A DNA stretch of 39,374 nucleotides. Source: Acidimicrobiales bacterium (lineage in GTDB: Bacteria; Actinomycetota; Acidimicrobiia; Acidimicrobiales; MedAcidi-G1). The position numbers were made by a program, and so were the translations under genes. Below are positions 15,962 to 24,116 of the stretch, piece after piece; within the stretch, counting starts at the first letter, position 1, and each line of letters starts with the position of its first letter. The DNA lies in assembly GCA_016845305.1 (NCBI GenBank), contig JAERSW010000046.1, positions 1 to 39,374 on the forward strand, given 5' to 3'. Under the pieces are notes generated by a model that saw only the letters and a list, made by a program, of their open reading frames with translations, searched no databases and was not told the DNA's origin.

Positions 15962-18062
15962 TCGCCCGGACGAAGTACCGGCAGGCGGCGTCGGCGCCGT
16001 CGGCCCGGTAGCCGGCCGCCACCAGCACGTCGGCCACCTCTCCCCCGTCGCCGATCGCCGGCGCTGACCGGAGGCACACCGCGTCGGGACGGAGGCCGTC
16101 GAGCGCGTCGACCACCGCGTCGGCTCCCCATTCGGCCCAGCCGTGGTCCAGGGCGTGGCTCAGGGTCCGCCGGTCGTCGGCCCGGAACGCCGCGTCGACG
16201 TGGCGGCCCCGGAGGTAGGCCGACCGGGGGTTGGTGGCCGTCACCGTCGAGGTGAGGACCGACACGGCGAAGTCGACGCCCTCGGGGCCGGCAACGGTGC
16301 CGCCGTCCGGCGCCCGGTCGATGAGGCCACGGGCGCCGTCCACCTCGGGGCGGGGCAGGTCCACGGCCGGCGGCCAGACCAGCTCGGTCCCCCGGTTGGC
16401 GCTGCTGGTGATGGCCGTCCCGGTCAGCGCCATCACGACGAGGACCACGACGGGGGCCACCACCGGGCCCGTCGACGTCGAGCCCCGGAGGCCCGTGCCC
16501 CACCGGACCTGGGTGAGGACCAGCCCCACCAGGGCGGGCTCCGGCAGGATCCAGACGGTCCGCCAGGCGATGGCGTCGGCTTCCCCCAGCTCGTTCAGCA
16601 CGTCGAGCACGCCCGGAGCCAGGAAGCCCCCGAAGACCACCACCGGGCCGGCCAGCAGCAGGAGCCGGGTCGAGCGATCACCGACCGTGGTCCAGGCCAG
16701 GAGGGCGGCCGCCACCGCCGCAAGGGCCCCCGGACCGCTGCCGAACACCATCCGGACCACCCCGATGGGCTCGGTCCCGCTGTCCAGCCACCGCAGCGGA
16801 TCGAAGGCGGCCACGACGCCCGACGACGTGGCCGCCGCCAGGTCGCCCAATCGCTGCGGATCGGCCAGCAGGGTCCCCAGCCCGACCACCACGGCCGGTG
16901 CCGTGGCCGCCAGGCCCCAGCCGATGCGGTTCCGACGGACGCCGCCCGTCGTGGCGTGGACGGCGGTGGCCGTCGCCGCGGCGACCACCACGGCCGGGGC
17001 CACCAGCACTGCGGTGGACGTCAGGCCGAGGCCGGCCACAACGCCGAGCGCCGTGGCCCGCAGGTGCCGCCGCCGACCGCTCCGCCCCCACGCCGCGGCG
17101 TGGTGCCACAACGTCGGGACGACGAGGACCAGGAACACCACCTTGCCCTGCCACGACCGCCCGGCCGAGAAGTTGCCGAACGAGCCGTGCTCGGCACCGT
17201 CGAGCACCAGGAAGGCCGTCCCCACCCAGGTGGCCAGCGCCGGGGCCCGGGCGCCGAACCCGCGCAGCAGACGCCACGTGGCCACCACCGAGAGGGCGGC
17301 CACCAGCGGAGCGAGGCCCAGGTAGGCCAACGACGCCGCGGCCACCCGGACCAGGGCGGCCATCGCTCCGACGAGGGCCTCCACCGAGGTGGCCAGGCCG
17401 GCCGGGCGCTGGATGGGAAGCACGTCGTCGCTGAACACAGTGTCCCGCTCGGGGAAGGCGGCATCGTGCTCGGCGATCCAGGTCGAGCGGTTGACCACGA
17501 ACACGTCGTCCTGGTCGGGCCGGACCATGACCAGCGACAGCACGGCCATGGCCACCGCCAGGACGAGCACGGCGACGGCCGCGGTCCCCGAGGGCACCCC
17601 GCCCCGTGCCTCCTCCCCACCCGACGACGGTCGGGCCGAGGGGAGGGACCGACGGACGGCGACCAGCAGGAGGAGGGCCAGGCCGGCCCAGAGCACCGGC
17701 CACCACAGGCCGTCCACGTCGACGCAGGCCACCAGCACGGCCACCGCACCCAGGCCGCCGGCGACCCACCCGGCATCGGCGAACCACCGGGCATCGGGAC
17801 CGGAAGCACCGGACGGCGACCCAGACACGGCCTGACCTGATGGCCGACCCGCCGACCCCCGGAGCCGCAGGACGGCCCAGGCGGCGACCACCACGAGCCA
17901 CAGCCCGAGTGCTCCGTCGCGACCCGTCCCGGTCCACCGGGCGAGGTGGAAGACCACCGTCCACGACGCCAGGCCGGCCACCGACCCGTCGAGGACCCGG
18001 TCCGACCACCGGACCACCCCGGCAGCGAGGGACCGGTGGGCACCGGCCGTCGGTCCGGTCAT
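15954..18062 (-). CDS. Large polytopic membrane protein of the glycan locus, function not recognised
   Basis: 702-residue membrane protein with about 13-15 hydrophobic segments, starting at the ATG at 18062, four bases after the rmlD stop, so it is probably the last gene of the rml operon. A hydrophilic outer loop after the early transmembrane segments carries DQDDVFVVNRSTW and FSDDVLP, acidic pairs in the position where GT-C glycosyltransferases keep their DxD/ExD motif. The C-terminal ~110 residues (from about 590) are soluble, with a small alpha/beta domain. This layout fits a GT-C-like lipid-dependent glycosyltransferase or a related uncharacterised actinobacterial membrane family, but I cannot assign a family with confidence. 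Ends within the 19-bp tandem repeat, tail-to-tail with the methyltransferase gene. Confidence 0.65.
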   Translation of the reverse strand: MTGPTAGAHRSLAAGVVRWSDRVLDGSVAGLASWTVVFHLARWTGTGRDGALGLWLVVVAAWAVLRLRGSAGRPSGQAVSGSPSGASGPDARWFADAGWVAGGLGAVAVLVACVDVDGLWWPVLWAGLALLLLVAVRRSLPSARPSSGGEEARGGVPSGTAAVAVLVLAVAMAVLSLVMVRPDQDDVFVVNRSTWIAEHDAAFPERDTVFSDDVLPIQRPAGLATSVEALVGAMAALVRVAAASLAYLGLAPLVAALSVVATWRLLRGFGARAPALATWVGTAFLVLDGAEHGSFGNFSAGRSWQGKVVFLVLVVPTLWHHAAAWGRSGRRRHLRATALGVVAGLGLTSTAVLVAPAVVVAAATATAVHATTGGVRRNRIGWGLAATAPAVVVGLGTLLADPQRLGDLAAATSSGVVAAFDPLRWLDSGTEPIGVVRMVFGSGPGALAAVAAALLAWTTVGDRSTRLLLLAGPVVVFGGFLAPGVLDVLNELGEADAIAWRTVWILPEPALVGLVLTQVRWGTGLRGSTSTGPVVAPVVVLVVMALTGTAITSSANRGTELVWPPAVDLPRPEVDGARGLIDRAPDGGTVAGPEGVDFAVSVLTSTVTATNPRSAYLRGRHVDAAFRADDRRTLSHALDHGWAEWGADAVVDALDGLRPDAVCLRSAPAIGDGGEVADVLVAAGYRADGADAACRYFVRAIP

Positions 18063-18066
18063 CGCC

Positions 18067-18921
18067 TCAGCCGGCCAGGCGGGCCACGGTGGCCGCCACG
18101 GCGTCGCGGTGGTGACGCAGCGGCTCGTGGCCGAGATCTCGCAACACCGTGCAGTCCAGCGCCGACCAGGCGGGCCGGCGGGCCGGTCGGGGCGGCCCCA
18201 GGTCGGCCTCGTCGACGGCCACCACCCGGGTCGGATCGGCGCCCACGGCATCGGCCACGACCCGGCCCACGTCGGCCCACGAGGCGGGCCCCTCGTTCAC
18301 GGCGTGCACCACCCCGGGCACCCGCTCGTCCGCCAGGCGGAGCAGCACCGGCACGAGGTCGGCGATGAAGGTCGGACAGGCCCGGCGGTCGCCCAGCAGC
18401 TCCACCGGCCCGTCGCCGGCCAGGCCGGCCAGGATCCGACCGACCATGCCCGGGCCGTCGGCCGGCTGCAGCCACGTGGTCCGGACCACCGTGGCCGCCG
18501 GACCGGCGGCCGCCTCCCCGGCCAGCTTGGAGGCCCCGTAGGCGTTCAGCGGAAACGTCGGGTGGTCCTCCGGATACGGCACCAGCTCGCCGTCGATCGG
18601 CGATCCGTCGAAGACGAAGTCGGTGGACACCTGGACGAGGTGGGCGTCCACCGCGCCGGCGGCCTCGGCGAGGTGTCCGACGGCCCGGGCGTTGACGAGG
18701 TCCGCACAGTCCGGGTCGAGCTCGCATCCGTCCACATCGGTCCACGCCGCGCCGTTCACGATCACCGACGGTCGGTGGGCCGACACCGCGGCCCGGACGG
18801 CGTCGGCGTCGGTCACGTCCAGGGCGGCGCGGTCGAGGCCGACCACCTCGCCGCGGGCGGCAGCCACCCGGCACACCTCGCGGCCCAGTTGTCCGGCCGC
18901 CCCCACCACGAGGACGGTCAT
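18067..18921 (-). CDS. rmlD: dTDP-4-dehydrorhamnose reductase
   Basis: 284-residue short-chain dehydrogenase/reductase that reduces dTDP-4-keto-6-deoxysugar to the final dTDP-sugar, normally dTDP-L-rhamnose. Visible motifs: NAD(P)-binding GAAGQLG near the N-terminus, LDVTDADAVRAAV, NGAAWTDVDGCE, VSTDFVFDG and the catalytic YGASKLAGE (YxxxK). Length is standard for RmlD. ATG at 18921 overlaps the rmlB stop (ATGA), indicating translational coupling. It is the fourth gene in rmlA-C-B-D order. Because the local RmlC-like protein departs from the canonical active site, the stereochemistry of the product should be treated as open. Confidence 0.9.
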   Translation of the reverse strand: MTVLVVGAAGQLGREVCRVAAARGEVVGLDRAALDVTDADAVRAAVSAHRPSVIVNGAAWTDVDGCELDPDCADLVNARAVGHLAEAAGAVDAHLVQVSTDFVFDGSPIDGELVPYPEDHPTFPLNAYGASKLAGEAAAGPAATVVRTTWLQPADGPGMVGRILAGLAGDGPVELLGDRRACPTFIADLVPVLLRLADERVPGVVHAVNEGPASWADVGRVVADAVGADPTRVVAVDEADLGPPRPARRPAWSALDCTVLRDLGHEPLRHHRDAVAATVARLAG

Positions 18922-19883
18922 CGTCGGGACGACCCGGACAGCAGCGGCTCCCACCACTCGGCATGGGTCCGGTACCACTCGACGGTGGCCGCCAGGCCGT
19001 CGTCGACGTCCACGGTGGGCTCCCACCCCAGCGCCCGGACCCGGCCGGCGTCGACCGAGTACCGGCGGTCGTGGCCGGGCCGGTCGGCCACGTACTCGAT
19101 CGCCGACCCGTCGGCGCCGCACAGGGCCAGCAGGCGGTCGGTCAGGTCGCGGTTGGCCAGCTCGTCGCCGGCGCCCACGTTGTAGATGCCGCCCGCCGCC
19201 CCGTGGGCCAGCACCAGGTCGAGGGCGGCGCAGTGGTCGTCGACGTGGAGCCAGTCCCGCACGTTCAGCCCGTCGCCGTAGAGCGGGACCCGGCCGCCCC
19301 GCAGCAGGGTGGTCACGAACAGCGGGATCACCTTCTCCGGGAACTGGAAGCGCCCGTAGTTGTTGGTGGCCCGGGTCACCACCACGTCGAGGCCGTGGCT
19401 GGCGTGGTACGAGAGCGCGATCAGGTCGGACCCGGCCTTGGATGCCGAGTACGGCGACGACGGCGCCAGCGGGTCGTCCTCGCGAAACGACCCGACCTCG
19501 ATGGAGCCGTACACCTCGTCGGTGGACACGTGCACGACCCGCTCCACGCCGAGCTCGAGGGCCACTCGGCAGACGGTGGCCGTGCCCTCGCAGTTGGTGG
19601 CGGCGAAGGTGGACGGGTCGACCAGCGAGCGGTCGACATGGCTCTCGGCGGCCAGGTGGAACACCGCTTCGTGGCCCCGCATGGCGTCGGCCAGGGTCGC
19701 CCCGTCGCGGACGTCGCCGTGGACGAAGCGGTAGTCGTCGCCCTCGGCCAGACCGTCCAGGTTGGCCCGGTTGCCGGCGTAGGTCAGGGCGTCGTAGACG
19801 GTGACGTCGTGCCCGGCGGCCACGAGCCGGTGCACGTGATTGGCGCCGATGAAGCCCGCTCCGCCGGTGACCAGCAGTCGCAC
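18918..19883 (-). CDS. rmlB: dTDP-glucose 4,6-dehydratase
   Basis: 321-residue extended SDR enzyme that converts dTDP-D-glucose to dTDP-4-keto-6-deoxy-D-glucose. The NAD-binding loop TGGAGFIGAN follows the GTG start; FHLAAESHVDRS, the catalytic STDEVYG (Thr-Asp-Glu triad region) and YSASKAGSD (YxxxK) are all present, as are RATNNYG and RDWLHVDDH of the substrate-binding half. Length matches the family. GTG at 19883 lies one base after the rmlC stop (TGACGTG), and the gene ends in an ATGA overlap with rmlD. Highly confident. Confidence 0.94.
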   Translation of the reverse strand: MRLLVTGGAGFIGANHVHRLVAAGHDVTVYDALTYAGNRANLDGLAEGDDYRFVHGDVRDGATLADAMRGHEAVFHLAAESHVDRSLVDPSTFAATNCEGTATVCRVALELGVERVVHVSTDEVYGSIEVGSFREDDPLAPSSPYSASKAGSDLIALSYHASHGLDVVVTRATNNYGRFQFPEKVIPLFVTTLLRGGRVPLYGDGLNVRDWLHVDDHCAALDLVLAHGAAGGIYNVGAGDELANRDLTDRLLALCGADGSAIEYVADRPGHDRRYSVDAGRVRALGWEPTVDVDDGLAATVEWYRTHAEWWEPLLSGSSRR

Positions 19884-19884
19884 G

Positions 19885-20457
19885 TCAGCCCCCCGTGCCC
19901 GACGGATGTACCGGAACGAGGTCCGCCGGCAGGTCGGCGCGGCGCGGGTTGGCCTCGTCCCGGGCCGACAGCACCGGCCGACGACCGTCCAGACCCCAGT
20001 CGGCACCCACGGCCGGGTCGTCCCACGCCACGCCCAGCTCGTCGGCCGGGTCATAGGTGCCATCCACGAGGTAGGCCACCGTGGCGTCGGTCAGCGCCGC
20101 GAAGCCGTGGGCCACCCCGCGGGGGATGTACAGGCCGCGGTGGCGGTCCGGACCGGCTCCGCCCAGGTCCATGCAGAGGGTGGCCCCGTCGGTCGGCGAA
20201 CCGGCCCGCAGGTCGTGGAGAACGACGCGGATCCGACCCGACGAGACCGTCCAGTAGTCGGCCTGGAACCGGTGGTAGTGGAGGCCGACCAGCGAGCCGG
20301 CACTGCGCTCGGCGCGGTTCGCCTGGACCATCTCCCCGCAGCCCGGGATCCACTCGCGCCGCCACGTCTCCACGAAGGAACCCCGGTCGTCGACGTGGAC
20401 CACCGGGTCGACGACCACCACCCCGTCGATCTCCACCGAAGCCCGGACGTCAGCCAC
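19885..20457 (-). CDS. rmlC: RmlC-like dTDP-sugar epimerase with altered active-site residues
   Basis: 190-residue cupin of the dTDP-4-dehydrorhamnose 3,5-epimerase family. Family landmarks are DRGSFVETW, GLHYH (with the catalytic-type His), IPRGVAHGF and the C-terminal VAWDDPAVGADW. However, the usual LRGLHYQ reads LVGLHYH, so the Arg before the His is Val. The following segment that normally carries an active-site Lys (as in QxKLV) reads QADYWTV. The residues lost are those known in RmlC to bind or polarise the sugar, so it may epimerise only one carbon or act on another sugar. GTG at 20457 overlaps the 3' end of rmlA by eight bases. Family firm; canonical activity uncertain. Confidence 0.78.
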   Translation of the reverse strand: MADVRASVEIDGVVVVDPVVHVDDRGSFVETWRREWIPGCGEMVQANRAERSAGSLVGLHYHRFQADYWTVSSGRIRVVLHDLRAGSPTDGATLCMDLGGAGPDRHRGLYIPRGVAHGFAALTDATVAYLVDGTYDPADELGVAWDDPAVGADWGLDGRRPVLSARDEANPRRADLPADLVPVHPSGTGG

Positions 20458-21505
20458 CGGTCGACTCCTCCGCCGGGCCGTGGACGTCGACCACCGAGTG
20501 GTCGCCCAGCAGGACCGACAGATCCGACGGCACGGCGGCACCCGATCCGACCACGGCCGCCTCCCGCCCGAGGACCGAGGCGGTGACCCGGTGGTGACCC
20601 ACCACCGAGCTCCCCTCCATCAGCACCGAGTGGTCGACGGTCGACGACTCGATGCGGCAGCCGGCGCCCACGGCGACCGAGGGCCCGACCGTGGCGTCCA
20701 CGATCCTCGCCCCGGCGGCCACCACGACCGGTCCGACCAGCGTGGCGTCCACCACGGTGGCCTCGTCGTCAACCACCACCCCGTCGCCCGCCAGGGCGTC
20801 GAGCACCAGGCGGTTGCACTCCAGCAGCGGGTCCTTCTTGCCGGTGTCGATCCACCAGCCCTCCAGCACCCGGTGGGCCACGGGAGCGCCGTCCTCGAGC
20901 AGGCGCTGGATGGCGTCGGTGATCTCCAACTCGCCGCGGGCCGAGGGCTCGATGGCGTCGACGGCGGCGTGGATGCGCGCATCGAACAGGTACACGCCGA
21001 CCAGCGCCAGGTCCGAGGGCGGATCGGCGGGCTTCTCCTCCAGGGCGACGATCCGGCCGGCGGCGTCCACGTCGGCCACCCCGAAGGCCGTCGGGTCGTC
21101 GACGTGGGCCAGCAGCAGGCGGGCCGCCTCGCCGGACTCCTCGAAGCCCGCCACCACCTCGTCGAGGGAGTCCTCGAACATGTTGTCGCCGAGGTACATG
21201 GCGAAGGGAGCGTCCGCGAGGAACGGCCGGGCCACCAGCACGGCATGGGCCAGGCCGAGGGGTGCCTCCTGCTCCAGGTAGGTGACCTCGGCCCCCCACC
21301 GTGACCCGTCGCCCACGCTGGCCCGGACCTCGTCGGCGGTGTCGCCGACCACGATGCCGATGTCGGTGATGCCCACCGAGACGAGGTCCTCGACCACGTA
21401 GTGGAGGATGGGCTTGTTGGCGATGGGGACCAGCTGCTTGGCGCTGGTGTGGGTGAGCGGTCGCAGGCGGCGGCCGCTGCCCCCCGACAGGATCAGGCCC
21501 TTCAC
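20450..21505 (-). CDS. rmlA: Glucose-1-phosphate thymidylyltransferase, long form
   Basis: 351-residue nucleotidyltransferase that makes dTDP-glucose from glucose-1-phosphate and dTTP, the entry step of the rml pathway. The N-terminal GLILSGGSGRRLRPLT matches the sugar-nucleotidyltransferase signature; SAKQLVPIANKPILHY, YLGDNMFED, VALEEKP and GWWIDTGKKD follow in order. Residues of about 240-345 are short Val/Gly-rich turns (left-handed beta-helix), so this is the long form rather than the ~290-residue RmlA of enterobacteria. GTG at 21505 has TACCCT seven bases upstream and no ribosome-binding site. Heads the A-C-B-D operon, probably including the large membrane protein at the end. Confidence 0.93.
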   Translation of the reverse strand: MKGLILSGGSGRRLRPLTHTSAKQLVPIANKPILHYVVEDLVSVGITDIGIVVGDTADEVRASVGDGSRWGAEVTYLEQEAPLGLAHAVLVARPFLADAPFAMYLGDNMFEDSLDEVVAGFEESGEAARLLLAHVDDPTAFGVADVDAAGRIVALEEKPADPPSDLALVGVYLFDARIHAAVDAIEPSARGELEITDAIQRLLEDGAPVAHRVLEGWWIDTGKKDPLLECNRLVLDALAGDGVVVDDEATVVDATLVGPVVVAAGARIVDATVGPSVAVGAGCRIESSTVDHSVLMEGSSVVGHHRVTASVLGREAAVVGSGAAVPSDLSVLLGDHSVVDVHGPAEESTGG

Positions 21506-21512
21506 GTCGCCG

Positions 21513-21518
21513 AGGGTA
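21513..21518 (-). promoter_or_regulatory. -10 element TACCCT for the rml operon
   Basis: TACCCT on the minus strand, seven bases before the GTG at 21505, within the 37-base gap after the LysM-SpoIID gene. Leaderless-type start. Confidence 0.5.
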
Positions 21519-21542
21519 CCGGTGGGCCGGAAACGGGCCCGG

Positions 21543-24116
21543 TCACCGTCCGGCGGCCTTGGCCAGGGCGGTCAGGAAGACCAGCACGGTGACCGACACC
21601 CGCTGGGCCTCCTCGCCGGTGATGCCGAAGCCGTCGGCCACCTGCTCGAGCGCCGTCTGATCGCCCTCGGCGGCGAAGTAGGCGGTCGTCACCCGCTCGG
21701 CGCCGTCCATGGGCGGGACGTCGATGGGCGCCGGGTCGCCGTCGGCCAGGTTCAGCAGGAACGCCACCACCCACACGGCGGCGCGCTGGAACTCGCCGGG
21801 CGACATCTCCAGGTGTTCGGCGGCGGCCTCCACCGAGGCCATGTCCTCGTCGTCGTACCGGGTGGTGATCCGGTACTCGTCGACCCGGGTGGACGGGAAG
21901 GAAGCCCCGGCATCGGGCGGCCCGTAGGCCACCCCGAACCAGTTGGAGCGGAGGCCGAACTCGCGACGGAACCGGTCGCCGGTGACGGTGAACCTCTCGC
22001 CCGTCCGGGTCCGCAGCTCCACCTCGGTGGCCCGCCCGCCATCGTCGCCGAAGCCGTCGCGCTCCACCACCTCGACCTCGTAGAGGGTGCCCAGCCCGAA
22101 CGACTCGGCGACCTCGGCTGCGTCCAGCTCGGTGGACCAGCGGTGGACCGGGTTGATCGAGACGTCGTCGCCGGCGTCCACCACCCCGGGGAAGTCCGCC
22201 GTGATGGTGTGCCCACCGGTCGATGCCGAGAACTCGGTCCGGGACACCACCCCGTCGCCGTCGAGACGGACCAGGCCGGCCGTGGCGGCGATGGCGACAT
22301 CGGTCTCCGGGGCCTCGTGCGACCACTGCTTCGAACCCCGGCGCGCCCGACGGCCGCCATACACCTGGCAGCGGATGGTGTCGCAGGTCTTGGCGTACGC
22401 GTAGCGCACCTCGGCCAGGGCGTAGGACCGGGCGGCCACCGCCTGCACCTCGAGGGCCCGACTGCCCGCACCGTCGCCCAACGAGGCCCAGCTGGCCGAC
22501 ATCTCCCGGGGCACCACGCCGCGCAGGTACTGCTCGATCCGCACCCAGTTCACGGTCCGCTGGGCGCCGCCGTACCTCGCCGCTCGCACCTCGCCGCGGT
22601 ACCACGTGGCCGAGTTCGACCCCGAGCAGACCTGCAGCGTCTGGTCCAGGGGCAGGTCCGAGGCGTCCAGCACCTCGAAGTCGCGCCCCGAGGCGTCGGT
22701 GCCCAGCGTCGGTGCGGTGCCGTCGCCCGGCGCCACCGTGGAGGTGGGCCCGGTGGAGGGGGACACCGTGGTCGAGGTGTTCGACGGGTGGTCGGGGTGG
22801 TCCGGCGGCACCGAGGAACCCGACACGATCGTGGTGGTGGTCGTCGTCGCCTCCACGGCGGCCTCCGTGGTCGACGGCACCGCGGGGATGGTCGAGGTGA
22901 CGTGCATCAGCGGCTTCCGGCTGGCCTCGCGGTCGACCAGGCGAGCGGGCCGGATCCGGGTGATCGGGCTCTCGACGAGGATCCCGGTGTCGGTGAACGA
23001 ACCGCCGCAGCCCGATCCGGTGGCCACCCGGTACCTGTCGGCGTCACCGTCGAGGGTGACCCGGACGGTCGACGCGTCGAGCAGGGTCCACCCTCCGGTC
23101 GATCCGGCCACGGCCAGCAGCGCGTCCTCGACGTGGACGGTGGTGGCCTTCCCGTCGCTGCCCAGCAGGCGCACGCCGATCTCGACGTCGGGGACGACGC
23201 CGGCGATGGTCCCGCCGTAGTAGTGGTCGAGGATGGCGTCCCGGGTCCAGCCCTCGTCGACGGCATAGCCCAGGGCTCCGTACTGGCCCATGCCCCGCCC
23301 GTGACCCCAGCCCCGGCCGTCCACCCGGATCGGCCCGTACACCACCGAGTACTTCGGTGGGGCCGTCCGCCCCGGGATGACCAGTTCCTGGCCCACCGAC
23401 AGCAGGTTCGGGTCGGTGATCGAGTTGGCGGCGGCCAGGGCGCCGACCGTCAGGTCGTAGCGGGCGGCGATGATCGACAGGCTCTCGCCGGACTGCACCG
23501 TGACGACCAGCGGCGGCAGCGTGGTGGTCGGTGCCGCGGTCCCCGGAATGGTCAGCCGTTGGCCGATCTGGAGGCGGTCGGGATCGTCCAGGCCGTTGGC
23601 GGCCATCAGGGCGGCCACCGTCACGCCGTGGGCCGCGGCGATCTTCGAGAGGCTGTCGCCGGACCTCACGGTGACGACGGTCGGACCCTTGGGACGGGCC
23701 GCGGCCGACGCACCGGGAATGACCAGCTCCTGGCCGGGGTGGACCCGGTCGGGGTCGTCGATGCCGTTGGCGGCCACGAGGGAACCGACGCTGACGCCGT
23801 ACTCCGCCGCGATGCCCGACAGGCTGTCGCCGGACTGCACCACGACGACCAGCGGCGGCAGGGTCGTGGTGCCCGGACCCACGCCGGGGACGACCAGCTC
23901 CTGGCCCATGAAGAGCCGATCCGGATCGGTGATCCCGTTGGCGGCCATCAGGGCCGAGACCGACACCCCGTACTCGGCCGCGATCTCCGAGAGGCTGTCG
24001 CCGGCCTCGACCACCACGACCACGTCGGCGGCGGCCGTCGACGCAGTGGCCAGCGATGCCCCGAGGAGTCCGGCCACCACCAGGAGCGCGCCGACGACCG
24101 GGCGGGAGGACGTCAC
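21543..24116 (-). CDS. Secreted LysM x4 / SpoIID-domain cell-wall protein with duplicated C-terminal module
   Basis: 857-residue exported protein. A signal peptide (cleavage near AAA-D, 30/31) is followed by four LysM repeats at about 32-78, 89-135, 145-192 and 203-249, each with GDSLS or GESLS and ending IPG/VPG, which bind peptidoglycan or chitin-like glycans. GRGWGHGRGMGQYGA (267-281) is the motif found in SpoIID/LytB proteins. A Thr/Ser/Pro-rich linker covers about 400-475. The SpoIID domain (about 505-728) includes YLRGVVPREMSASW and QAVAARSYAL. The last 100 residues hold two related 33-residue helical units (759-791, 820-852). GTG at 24116 overlaps the flippase stop by four bases. A role in peptidoglycan remodelling or in anchoring at the wall is likely; lytic activity is unproven. 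Confidence 0.88.
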   Translation of the reverse strand: MTSSRPVVGALLVVAGLLGASLATASTAAADVVVVVEAGDSLSEIAAEYGVSVSALMAANGITDPDRLFMGQELVVPGVGPGTTTLPPLVVVVQSGDSLSGIAAEYGVSVGSLVAANGIDDPDRVHPGQELVIPGASAAARPKGPTVVTVRSGDSLSKIAAAHGVTVAALMAANGLDDPDRLQIGQRLTIPGTAAPTTTLPPLVVTVQSGESLSIIAARYDLTVGALAAANSITDPNLLSVGQELVIPGRTAPPKYSVVYGPIRVDGRGWGHGRGMGQYGALGYAVDEGWTRDAILDHYYGGTIAGVVPDVEIGVRLLGSDGKATTVHVEDALLAVAGSTGGWTLLDASTVRVTLDGDADRYRVATGSGCGGSFTDTGILVESPITRIRPARLVDREASRKPLMHVTSTIPAVPSTTEAAVEATTTTTTIVSGSSVPPDHPDHPSNTSTTVSPSTGPTSTVAPGDGTAPTLGTDASGRDFEVLDASDLPLDQTLQVCSGSNSATWYRGEVRAARYGGAQRTVNWVRIEQYLRGVVPREMSASWASLGDGAGSRALEVQAVAARSYALAEVRYAYAKTCDTIRCQVYGGRRARRGSKQWSHEAPETDVAIAATAGLVRLDGDGVVSRTEFSASTGGHTITADFPGVVDAGDDVSINPVHRWSTELDAAEVAESFGLGTLYEVEVVERDGFGDDGGRATEVELRTRTGERFTVTGDRFRREFGLRSNWFGVAYGPPDAGASFPSTRVDEYRITTRYDDEDMASVEAAAEHLEMSPGEFQRAAVWVVAFLLNLADGDPAPIDVPPMDGAERVTTAYFAAEGDQTALEQVADGFGITGEEAQRVSVTVLVFLTALAKAAGR

